Shown here in pieces: positions 7,206-11,868 of a stretch of DNA of 11,868 nucleotides. The stretch is from contig JAJFUH010000101.1 in assembly GCA_021372535.1 (NCBI GenBank), forward strand, positions 1 to 11,868, written 5' to 3'. The number at the start of each line of letters is the position of its first letter. The first letter of the stretch is position 1. The notes under the pieces are model-generated. The model had not been told where the DNA came from, made no database searches, and saw nothing but the letters and a program-made list of their open reading frames with translations. The translations under genes were made by a program, and so were the position numbers. The DNA is from a bacterium (GTDB taxonomy: Bacteria > Latescibacterota > Latescibacteria > Latescibacterales > Latescibacteraceae).

Positions 7206-7312
7206 ATTTCCCCGGCGCAGAATATGGCCGGATGGTTCTTTTTCAACTCCGCCGGGTTTTGTATGATCATCGCCTTAATATCGCGCACCTGCATAAGGGC
7301 GATGCCGGTCAT
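7202..7312 (-). CDS. Small ORF (36 aa) coupled to korD and korA by ATGA overlaps
   Basis: This ORF fills the whole gap between korD and korA. Its ATG (7310-7312) overlaps the korD stop in an ATGA quartet, and its TGA (7202-7204) overlaps the korA ATG in another. GAGG lies 4 nt before the start. The peptide begins MTGIALMQVRDIKAMIIQ, continues NPAELKKNHPAIF and ends CAGEI; it has one Cys and no predicted signal or membrane helix. Codon third positions are about 70 percent G or C, like the neighbouring genes and unlike the AT-rich spacers. This is the structure expected of a translated gene; an accident would have to match two stop/start overlaps. It could be an extra small subunit of the Kor complex or a coupling peptide that feeds ribosomes to korA. 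I recognise no homologue. Confidence 0.6.
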   Translation of the reverse strand: MTGIALMQVRDIKAMIIQNPAELKKNHPAIFCAGEI

Positions 7313-7545
7313 GGTTCCTCGTCAGTCGCGGGCTCAACGACAATCGCCAGGTCGGGGCAGTAGATCATGCACAGTTTACACGCCGTGCATGCTTCGATGT
7401 GGACGGGCTCGGGGGAATAAACACCCTTTTCGGTCAGATGCCCGGCTTTTTCATAGACGTTTTTCGGACAGATATGTATGCATAAACCGCAGCCATCGAC
7501 ACCTTTGCAGCGGTCTTCGTTGACATGGATTGTATGATTCGACAA
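7309..7545 (-). CDS. korD: 2-oxoglutarate:ferredoxin oxidoreductase delta subunit, 2[4Fe-4S] ferredoxin
   Basis: 78-residue bacterial-type ferredoxin subunit that takes electrons from the KorAB cluster and hands them to free ferredoxin. Cluster 1 ligands are Cys13, Cys19, Cys22 and Cys26 in the spacing CX5CX2CX3CP: three residues (VDG) are inserted into the standard CX2C. Cluster 2 is CTACKLCMIYCP with Cys53, 56, 59 and 63. Extra hydrophilic residues lie between the clusters (EKAGHLTEKGVYSPEP). The start is TTG (7543-7545): GGAGG lies 7 nt upstream, no ATG or GTG is in frame before the first cluster, and the ATG directly after GGAGG is in another frame. It is the first gene of the operon, 143 bp after the esterase stop. 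Its stop overlaps the small ORF that precedes korA. Confidence 0.9.
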   Translation of the reverse strand: MSNHTIHVNEDRCKGVDGCGLCIHICPKNVYEKAGHLTEKGVYSPEPVHIEACTACKLCMIYCPDLAIVVEPATDEEP

Positions 7546-7590
7546 ACAACATCCTCCGGGGAAGAATATTGTGGAAAAAATAAGTATAGT

Positions 7591-7619
7591 AAAATAACCT
7601 TTCTATCGGGTTTTTTCAA
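7591..7619 (-). promoter_or_regulatory. Candidate promoter of the kor-suc operon
   Basis: Reading leftward, TTGAAA (7614-7619) is followed after 17 bp by TATTTT (7591-7596). A second AT-rich hexamer, TATACT, lies at 7583-7588 but is too far from that -35. Transcription would start 30-40 nt before the korD TTG start at 7545, leaving a short leader with a strong GGAGG. The spacer is AT-rich compared with the genes on both sides. No operator is obvious. The match is moderate and the assignment rests on position. Confidence 0.35.
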
Positions 7620-7688
7620 GAATAATATCCTTGATGACCGGAGCAGGCGCGAAAGAACACGTTCCATGACCGCAGTCTGTTACCGGTG

Positions 7689-8666
7689 CTATTCACTTGA
7701 CCATATCCCGTTGAGAAAAGATATCTCGTCGACCACCTGGAATGTCCCGCCGCCCTCGTGCAGATTGTACCGCCAGACACGGATATCCTTCGGGCCTCCG
7801 TAATGGTTGTAAGCCGCAAATACTGTCGATGGCGGACAGATGTCGTCCATGAGCCCCACTGCAAAAAGAGCCGGAGCAGTGGCGCGCACCGCGAAATTGA
7901 GGCCGTCGAAATAGGAAAGCGTCCTGAACACCTCGTCCACCTTGTCACGGTGCACCCGTAAAAACCGTGATATCTCCTCGTACGGCATTATATCGGTAAT
8001 CTCGGTCGCCCGGCGGTAGTGGCAGAGGAAGGGAACGTTGGTGAGCACCGCCTGCACCGAGGGAACAAGCCCTGCCATAGCCAGTGCGATCCCTCCCCCC
8101 TGGCTGACGCCTCTGACCGCGATCTTCGTACCATCCACCGCATTATGCGACCGGGCGGCATCTATGGCGAGGACGGCATCGACAATCAACCTCCGGTAAT
8201 AGTAGCTCGACGGATTGAGTATCCCTTTCGTCATGAATCCGGGATAATGGGGACTCGAACCCGATGGCTCGATGTCCGGGGTGTCGCCGGTAAGCCAGGT
8301 ACTGCCCTGGCCTCTCGTATCCATGATGAAATGAGCGTATCCGGCGGATGCCCATATCAGCCAGTCCATGGGGAAGCCTCTCCCGCCCCCGTACCCGACG
8401 TATTCCACGACACAGGGGATATCGCCCTCGTGGTTGCTCGGAACGTTGAGCCACCCCTTGATCTCCTGCCCGGCAAAACCGGAAAATGTCACATCGTACG
8501 TTGTAATTGTCCTGAGCCCGTAATCGACCTTTTCAAATATGGCATCGAATGTGTATTCGCGGGCTTCGTCGAGAGTCCTTTTCCAGAATTCGTCAAAATC
8601 CTCGGGCTCGTCACGGTCGGGCTTGTAGATCATCAGCTGGTCTTCCGGCAGGTCATAAAACGGCAT
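7689..8666 (-). CDS. axeA: CE7 acetyl esterase (acetyl xylan esterase / cephalosporin C deacetylase)
   Basis: 325-residue alpha/beta-hydrolase of carbohydrate esterase family 7, which removes acetyl groups from xylo-oligosaccharides and small acetyl esters. No signal peptide is present, so it is cytoplasmic and would act on imported oligosaccharides. Seen: the family-specific DTRGQG (116-121), the nucleophile elbow GVSQGG with Ser188, GLMDDICPPST with Asp274, and NLHEGGG with His303. These are the same residue numbers, and the same length, as the triad I recall for the Thermotoga maritima enzyme TM0077. The N-terminus MPFYDLPEDQLMIYKP is typical. The ATG has GGAGG 6 nt upstream. It precedes the kor operon on the same strand, with its own spacer on each side, so it is probably a separate transcription unit. 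No glycosidase or sugar transporter gene is visible nearby. Confidence 0.92.
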   Translation of the reverse strand: MPFYDLPEDQLMIYKPDRDEPEDFDEFWKRTLDEAREYTFDAIFEKVDYGLRTITTYDVTFSGFAGQEIKGWLNVPSNHEGDIPCVVEYVGYGGGRGFPMDWLIWASAGYAHFIMDTRGQGSTWLTGDTPDIEPSGSSPHYPGFMTKGILNPSSYYYRRLIVDAVLAIDAARSHNAVDGTKIAVRGVSQGGGIALAMAGLVPSVQAVLTNVPFLCHYRRATEITDIMPYEEISRFLRVHRDKVDEVFRTLSYFDGLNFAVRATAPALFAVGLMDDICPPSTVFAAYNHYGGPKDIRVWRYNLHEGGGTFQVVDEISFLNGIWSSE

Positions 8667-8739
8667 GGAATCCTCCTCTATGCGATAATTACCCCTTATG
8701 TTCTTGTTTCATAAAACCAATATAATACGAAGAAGGCTG

Positions 8740-8780
8740 TGAAAAAGTATCTTTTTCATGCGCCCGTTTATGAAAAAGAT
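8740..8780. promoter_or_regulatory. Mutually exclusive hairpins upstream of axeA
   Basis: TGAAAAAG-TAT-CTTTTTCA (8740-8758) is an 8-bp stem with a 3-nt loop. Its right arm can instead pair with a further copy: ATCTTTTTCAT (8749-8759) and ATGAAAAAGAT (8770-8780) form a perfect 11-bp stem around a 10-nt loop. The two structures share bases and cannot coexist. They lie 74-114 nt before the axeA ATG, either in its leader or as DNA-level operator sites with three copies of one half-site. No T-run follows on either strand. Confidence 0.35.
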
Positions 8781-8827
8781 GTTTGTTCGCTCAACATGAA
8801 TCATTGACAGGGGATTTATATTGACCC

Positions 8828-8858
8828 TTGACAGTATATTACCCGGTGGTTTTACAAT
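8828..8858 (+). promoter_or_regulatory. Weak rightward promoter candidate
   Basis: A consensus TTGACA (8828-8833) is followed after 19 bp by TACAAT (8853-8858, five of six). The spacing is two longer than ideal. A transcript would begin near 8865 and meet the stem-loop at 8892-8927 within its first 30 nt. The nearest downstream gene is corA, about 500 nt away, so this could serve a small RNA or a long leader. Support is limited to the hexamers. Confidence 0.2.
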
Positions 8859-8891
8859 GAAAAATCGGTCGAATTGAGACATATGAAAAAT

Positions 8892-8927
8892 ATGAAGGCA
8901 TTACCAAATCCCCGGTAATTCCTTCAT
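8892..8927. other. Strong 14-bp stem-loop
   Basis: ATGAAGG (8892-8898) pairs with CCTTCAT (8921-8927) and, after one C-T mismatch, ATTACC (8900-8905) pairs with GGTAAT (8914-8919). The loop is AAATCCCC. On the plus strand AAAGGAG (8931-8937) follows 3 nt later; there is no T-run, so it is not an intrinsic terminator. It could be part of a small RNA or leader, or a DNA palindrome. Confidence 0.4.
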
Positions 8928-9222
8928 GATAAAGGAGATATGAGTCTTGATTCGTTTCGTCGTTCTCACCACGCTGTGGCTCTGATATGCCGGAACGGGA
9001 GCTGAATTGGACTTTCTCTTTTTCAAATAAAGGTGGTCGAAGAGTGAGTCAAAAAAAAGGTAATACCTCGCTGCGCTGCTGCGGAGGGTGTTCATTTACT
9101 GAGAGAAGACCATGAGCATTTCGCGCAATTGTTTGCTGGACAGAAGGAAAAGAATTGTGTTTATTGAATAATGGTAATAAGTCGTGGTGATTATTGCTTC
9201 GGTGATTAAACAGTGACATCGG

Positions 9223-9254
9223 ATGACGTCATGCCGAACGTGTTTCGGCATCTA
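9223..9254. repeat. Repeat-like hairpin ATGCCGAA / TTCGGCAT with adjacent palindrome
   Basis: ATGCCGAA (9231-9238) pairs perfectly with TTCGGCAT (9244-9251) around a 5-nt loop. It is overlapped on the left by the perfect palindrome ATGACGTCAT (9223-9232). The motif GTCATGCCGAA...TTCGGCATCT resembles short interspersed intergenic repeats found in many copies in some bacterial genomes. Only one copy is present here, so repeat status is inferred from resemblance. Confidence 0.4.
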
Positions 9255-9316
9255 TTCCAAGTACTAGTATCATTATTTATTCGCCGGAGTATTAAAACCT
9301 GTTGAAGAAAATCATT

Positions 9317-9345
9317 TTTACCAGATAAAAACAAATCTTTATAAA
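9317..9345 (+). promoter_or_regulatory. Candidate corA promoter
   Basis: TTTACC (9317-9322, four of six) and TATAAA (9340-9345, five of six) are separated by 17 bp. Transcription would start near 9352, about 25 nt before the preferred corA start at 9379, which leaves room for the AAGGG/GGTGG ribosome binding region. I see no Mg2+-sensing leader structure between the two, and the short leader would not hold an M-box-type riboswitch. Confidence 0.4.
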
Positions 9346-9378
9346 TAAACCCTTTGCCATGAAGGGATGGTGGTGCTC

Positions 9379-10443
9379 ATGCCGAAAATCATCAGAAAAC
9401 GGTCGGATAAGATTGGTTCGCCTCCCGGGACGCTCATGCATATCGGCGAACAGAAAGCCGAGAAGGTAAGAATAACGGTCATCGATTATAATGAAGGACA
9501 AGCTCAGGAAAAAGAAGCAAAAACCGTGGAGGAATGTTTCCCTTTCAAGGATACCCCCACGGTTTCATGGATCAATATTGACGGTCTTCATGAGCCCGGA
9601 ATCATTGAAAAAATCGGGACATATTTTAACGTTCATCCGCTTGTCTTGGAAGACATTCTCACAACCGGGCAGCGCCCCAAGTATGAGGATTTCGATGAAT
9701 ACATCTACCTCGTTCTGAAAATGCTCTATCACGATGGTACCGGAGATGAGATAATATCCGAACAGGTCAGTCTGCTGCTCGGAAGCAATTATGTCATTTC
9801 GTTTCAGGAGCGCGAGGGAGATGTGTTCAATCATGTCAGAGACCGTATCAAGACCGGTAAGGGGCGAATCCGAAAAATGGGAGCCGATTTTCTTGCATAT
9901 TCTCTCATCGATGCGATCGTCGATAACTATTTTGTGATACTTGAAAAAACAGGCGATCAGGTTGACCTGATTGAGGAAGAGCTGATTAACAACCCGGGCA
10001 CTCAGACTATCCAGACCATTCATGAGTTGAAAAAAGGAACGCTTTTTCTGCGGAAGTCGGTATGGCCTTTACGGGAAATGATCAGTAATATGCAGCGCGG
10101 AGAATCGGATCTGATCCAGGATACGACCCGTATTTATCTGCGGGATATCAGCGACCACGCGATTCAGGTGATCGATACGGTGGAGACATTGAGGGATATG
10201 ATTTCCGGGATTCTCGATATTTACCTTTCCAGCCTGAGCAACAGGATGAACGAGGTTATGAAAACCCTCACGATATTTGCGGCCATTTTTATTCCTCTGA
10301 CCTTTATTGCGGGGGTATACGGGATGAATTTCGAATATATGCCCGAGCTCAAGATGCGATGGGGATATCCCTCCCTTCTGCTTGTCATGTTTACATTAGG
10401 TGTTTCGATGCTTCTCTATTTCAGAAAGAAGAAATGGCTCTAA
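9379..10443 (+). CDS. corA: CorA magnesium/cobalt transport protein
   Basis: Pentameric inner-membrane Mg2+ (and Co2+/Ni2+) channel of 354 residues. The large N-terminal cytoplasmic domain contains HPLVLEDIL (86-94) and the long helix ending in NRMNEVMKTLTIF. TM1 spans about 293-313 and ends in the selectivity signature YGMNFEYMPEL (314-324, GMN at 315-317). TM2 spans about 331-348 and the protein ends in the basic RKKKWL. Asp92 and Asp256 match the intersubunit divalent-cation sensing pair Asp89/Asp253 of Thermotoga maritima CorA, and similarity to that protein is striking throughout. I prefer the ATG at 9379: AAGGG abuts the earlier in-frame ATG at 9367 too closely to serve it, and MPKIIRKRS aligns with the start of relatives. 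The 9367 start would add four residues. Transcribed alone, away from axeA. Confidence 0.95.
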   Translation: MPKIIRKRSDKIGSPPGTLMHIGEQKAEKVRITVIDYNEGQAQEKEAKTVEECFPFKDTPTVSWINIDGLHEPGIIEKIGTYFNVHPLVLEDILTTGQRPKYEDFDEYIYLVLKMLYHDGTGDEIISEQVSLLLGSNYVISFQEREGDVFNHVRDRIKTGKGRIRKMGADFLAYSLIDAIVDNYFVILEKTGDQVDLIEEELINNPGTQTIQTIHELKKGTLFLRKSVWPLREMISNMQRGESDLIQDTTRIYLRDISDHAIQVIDTVETLRDMISGILDIYLSSLSNRMNEVMKTLTIFAAIFIPLTFIAGVYGMNFEYMPELKMRWGYPSLLLVMFTLGVSMLLYFRKKKWL

Positions 10444-10488
10444 CCGGGAAAACTGTCCGGTAATCCGGCCAAGTCAGCTGACATCATT

Positions 10489-10535
10489 ATTCCCCCTCGG
10501 CTTCGCCGTATCCCCTTATTAAACAAAGAGGGATC
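10489..10535 (+). repeat. GC-rich interspersed repeat, copy B
   Basis: The core CCCCCTCGGCTTCGCCGTA (10492-10510) continues TCCCC. It contains the stem CGGC-TTC-GCCG (10498-10508). It matches the minus-strand reading of copy A (2646-2697) at nearly every base of the core, and so does the following CCCC-then-purine layout, though its second stem is degenerate (ATCCCCTT...AGAGGGAT). Confidence 0.6.
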
Positions 10536-10546
10536 CGACCCGTTTT

Positions 10547-10586
10547 CTCCCCTTAAAAAGGGGGGATGCCGAAGGCAGGGGGGATT
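10547..10586 (-). repeat. GC-rich interspersed repeat, copy C, inverted relative to B
   Basis: The stem CCCCTT-AAA-AAGGGG (10549-10563) is followed by GCC-GAA-GGC (10568-10576) and a run of G. It has the same two-stem plan as copies A and B, and is read on the minus strand like copy A. B and C lie head to head 11 bp apart, so the C-rich arm of B can also pair with the G-rich arm of C to form a large imperfect cruciform-like structure. Confidence 0.6.
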
Positions 10587-10670
10587 ATGTATTACTGGAT
10601 TACATTTTCTTTCTTTGATAGAAAATGATTACAGGGGCAGAGGACTTCAATAGGCTTCTATGTATGTGTT

Positions 10671-10676
10671 TATAAT
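10671..10676 (+). promoter_or_regulatory. Consensus -10 (TATAAT) upstream of mscS
   Basis: A perfect TATAAT sits about 100 nt before the mscS start in the most AT-rich part of the spacer. No good -35 lies 16-18 bp upstream (the best hexamer there is TTCAAT at 10646-10651, 19 bp away). A transcript from here would carry the 9-mer repeats in its leader. The assignment is weak. Confidence 0.25.
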
Positions 10677-10686
10677 TTAAAAAACA

Positions 10687-10713
10687 ATCTTGTTAATCTT
10701 GTAAATCATGTCT
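10687..10713. repeat. Three imperfect tandem 9-mers
   Basis: ATCTTGTTA, ATCTTGTAA and ATCATGTCT follow one another without a gap, in the leader region of mscS. The first two differ at one position and the third is more diverged. The phrase resembles short interspersed intergenic sequence found repeatedly in some uncultured bacteria, but I cannot confirm copy number from this window. Confidence 0.4.
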
Positions 10714-10778
10714 AAAAATATATTTTTCACCGTTTTCCCATTCATGTACACATACTATTCAGACAGGAGCTGCAATCC

Positions 10779-11666
10779 ATGGCTACAAAAGAATATGTTC
10801 ATACTGCTGTTCAATGGCTTCTCACAAGCGGGCTGCGGATCGCCGTGATTCTTGTTCTCATGGTGATCGCTTCCAAAATTGCCCGTATCATATCGTTTCG
10901 TGTATTTGCCTCGCTGGTGAAAAACAAGGATGATGAATTCAGAAAACGGGCCGATACCCTCCGATCCATCATACGGTATATGCTGACTATCGGAATAGCG
11001 GTTATAGCCGCTGTCACGATAATGGACGAGCTGAATATCAAAATCGGGCCTATTCTCGCAGCCGCGGGCGTTGTGGGTCTCGCTGTCGGTTTCGGCGCCC
11101 AGACACTGGTACAGGATGTTATCGGCGGTTTTTTTATCCTGCTCGAGGATGAGATACGTGTCGGTGATGTGGTCCAGATTGCCGGTAAAAGCGGCCTTGT
11201 GGAACGGATAAACCTGCGGATGACCGTTCTCCGCGATCTTTCCGGTAATGTCCATTATATCCGTAACGGACAGATCGATGTGGTCACCAATATGACCAAG
11301 GAATACTCACATTACGTGTTCGATATCGGTGTCTCCTACCACGAGGATGTGGATAAAGTCATGGATGTGATCAAACAGGTCGATGAAGAGCTTCGTAATG
11401 ATCCCCTGTTCCGGGATGATATTCTTGAACCCATTGAAATTCTGGGGCTCGATCAGTTTGCCGAATCGGCGCTCATCATCAAGGCGCGGACAAAAACAAA
11501 GCCGATCAAGCAGTGGGGCGTTGCGCGGGCGTTCAACAGGCTGCTCAAGAAGAAATTCGATGAACGGGGCATCGAAATCCCCTTCCCGCAAATAACCCTC
11601 ACTATGGGCGCGGATAAAGAGGGGCAGGCGTCTCCGATCGATCCCGGTATGAAGAAGAATATGTAA
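10779..11666 (+). CDS. mscS: Small-conductance mechanosensitive channel, MscS family
   Basis: 295-residue inner-membrane channel that opens under membrane tension to release osmolytes after hypo-osmotic shock. TM1 lies at about 15-37 and TM2 at about 63-84. The pore helix TM3 (88-122) contains PILAAAGVVGLAVGFGAQ and then DVIGGFFILLEDEIRVGD, the signature from the Ala/Gly-packed helix into the beta domain. The cytoplasmic cage follows (VQIAGKSGLVERI, then an alpha/beta domain) and ends GIEIPFPQITL (274-284). The short acidic-basic tail ends KKNM. Length and plan are those of E. coli MscS (286 residues), without the large extra domains of MscK/MscM types. The ATG has AGGAG 9 nt upstream. Same strand as corA but 335 bp downstream across repeats, so probably its own unit. 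Confidence 0.92.
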   Translation: MATKEYVHTAVQWLLTSGLRIAVILVLMVIASKIARIISFRVFASLVKNKDDEFRKRADTLRSIIRYMLTIGIAVIAAVTIMDELNIKIGPILAAAGVVGLAVGFGAQTLVQDVIGGFFILLEDEIRVGDVVQIAGKSGLVERINLRMTVLRDLSGNVHYIRNGQIDVVTNMTKEYSHYVFDIGVSYHEDVDKVMDVIKQVDEELRNDPLFRDDILEPIEILGLDQFAESALIIKARTKTKPIKQWGVARAFNRLLKKKFDERGIEIPFPQITLTMGADKEGQASPIDPGMKKNM

Positions 11667-11675
11667 AATCTTTAC

Positions 11676-11868
11676 GGCTCCCGGTTCTTTATACCCGGCC
11701 TGGCGTCGGATGTCCCCGTAACGCCGTCATTCCTGAATCTTTAATCGGGAATCCATATACAGTTTCCATGCATTTTCCATCCTTCGTTGTTACTCTCGAT
11801 TGTCATGAGTGTTTATCTGAAGATGCAACAACGGGTCACGGTTCTCTATCCCCGGTCTGGCGCCGGAT
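11676..11868 (+). repeat. Degenerate 36-bp direct repeat flanking a repeat-like hairpin
   Basis: The segment 11676-11711 recurs at 11833-11868 with 30 of 36 bases identical, 157 bp apart; cores are CCCGGCCTGGCGTCGGAT and CCCGGTCTGGCGCCGGAT. The second copy runs into the window end and may continue. Between them ATTCCTGA (11729-11736) pairs with TCGGGAAT (11745-11752), one G-U pair included, in a context (GTCATTCC...GGGAATCCA) like widespread interspersed intergenic repeats. No gene was found in 11667-11868. Confidence 0.45.

Larger units (their letters stand above)
8667..9378. other. Intergenic region between divergent axeA and corA, hairpin-rich
   Basis: About 0.7 kb without a convincing gene. 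Contents from left to right: a perfect TATAAT on the plus strand (8721-8726) lacking a good -35; overlapping alternative hairpins (8740-8780); a TTGACA at 8804-8809 and another at 8828-8833 with TACAAT 19 bp on; a 14-bp stem-loop (8892-8927) followed at once by AAAGGAG; a 21-codon frame (8940-9005) whose ribosome site is too close to its ATG; the palindrome ATGACGTCAT (9223-9232) overlapping a repeat-like hairpin (9231-9251); and the corA promoter candidate. A minus-strand frame at 8901-9095 lacks a ribosome site and recognisable content. Confidence 0.55.
10444..10778. other. corA-mscS intergenic region with repeats
   Basis: No gene is seen. Just after the corA stop come ACCGG...CCGGT (5-bp stem) and the palindrome GTCAGCTGAC (10473-10482), then repeat copies B and C in opposite orientation. 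An AT-rich tract follows with a consensus TATAAT (10671-10676) and three imperfect tandem 9-mers (10687-10713). No intrinsic terminator with a T-run is visible for corA. Confidence 0.55.

Noticed and set aside
7561-7625. Intrinsic terminator for axeA (weak stem next to T6/A6 run)
   Set aside because: The CAAGG...TTCTTG stem on the axeA strand is followed by A, not U. The T-run is on the opposite strand and precedes the stem there.
8940-9005. 21-codon ORF after AAAGGAG
   Set aside because: Only 2 nt separate the ribosome binding sequence from the ATG, too close for normal initiation. No downstream gene is near enough for a leader role.
8901-9095. Minus-strand frame of 64 codons in the axeA-corA spacer
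   Set aside because: There is no ribosome binding site before its ATG, the peptide is basic and resembles no recognised family, and it runs through the stem-loop at 8892-8927.
10547-10586. Repeat copy C as the corA terminator
   Set aside because: The stem is strong but followed by GATGCC rather than a T-run, and the same element occurs inside an operon.
1-11868. CRISPR array, tRNA/rRNA genes, prophage or defence genes
   Set aside because: No regularly spaced repeats, no tRNA cloverleaf or rRNA sequence, and no transposase, integrase, nuclease or phage protein in any frame. The genes are metabolic or transport functions.

Overview
This window looks like part of the chromosome of an anaerobic or microaerophilic diderm bacterium. 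The evidence is a periplasmic Skp/OmpH-type chaperone with a signal peptide (an outer-membrane lineage) and a ferredoxin-dependent 2-oxoacid oxidoreductase in place of a 2-oxoglutarate dehydrogenase. The genes are moderately GC-rich and sit between AT-rich spacers that carry short interspersed repeats. No phylum can be fixed from the sequence. CorA and the CE7 esterase both resemble their Thermotoga counterparts, but the rest does not read as Thermotogae. An uncultured FCB-like or candidate-phylum bacterium is my guess, at low confidence.

Left and centre (378-7545, all minus strand): one long gene train reading right to left. The order is korD (ferredoxin subunit), an unlisted 36-residue ORF, korA, korB, korC, sucC, an ompH/skp-type chaperone gene, sucD and a LarA-like (DUF2088) gene. 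The Kor subunits oxidise 2-oxoglutarate to succinyl-CoA with ferredoxin, or run in reverse. SucCD interconverts succinyl-CoA and succinate with nucleotide phosphorylation. Together they form the 2-oxoglutarate to succinate segment of an oxidative or reductive TCA pathway. Three things are unusual: the chaperone gene splits sucC from sucD, a nickel-pincer racemase homologue sits at the end, and a tiny ORF is coupled by ATGA overlaps on both sides between korD and korA. A second, weaker small ORF follows the chaperone gene and is built partly from a repeat.

Right of the operon: a cytoplasmic CE7 acetyl (xylan) esterase gene (7689-8666, minus), then a 0.7 kb intergenic region with several hairpins. 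Two plus-strand membrane transport genes follow: corA (Mg2+/Co2+ channel, from about 9379 to 10443) and a small mscS-type mechanosensitive channel gene (10779-11666). The corA-mscS spacer holds two copies of a GC-rich interspersed repeat, and a third copy lies inside the operon between ompH and sucD.

Left edge (1-377): no gene, but it carries a leftward promoter-like sequence and two identical-format palindromes (TACAA-N4-TTGTA) 40 bp apart. They probably belong to a regulated gene just outside the window. The right edge (11667-11868) carries a degenerate repeat hairpin and a direct repeat cut by the window end. I found no tRNA, rRNA, CRISPR array, transposase or phage gene.
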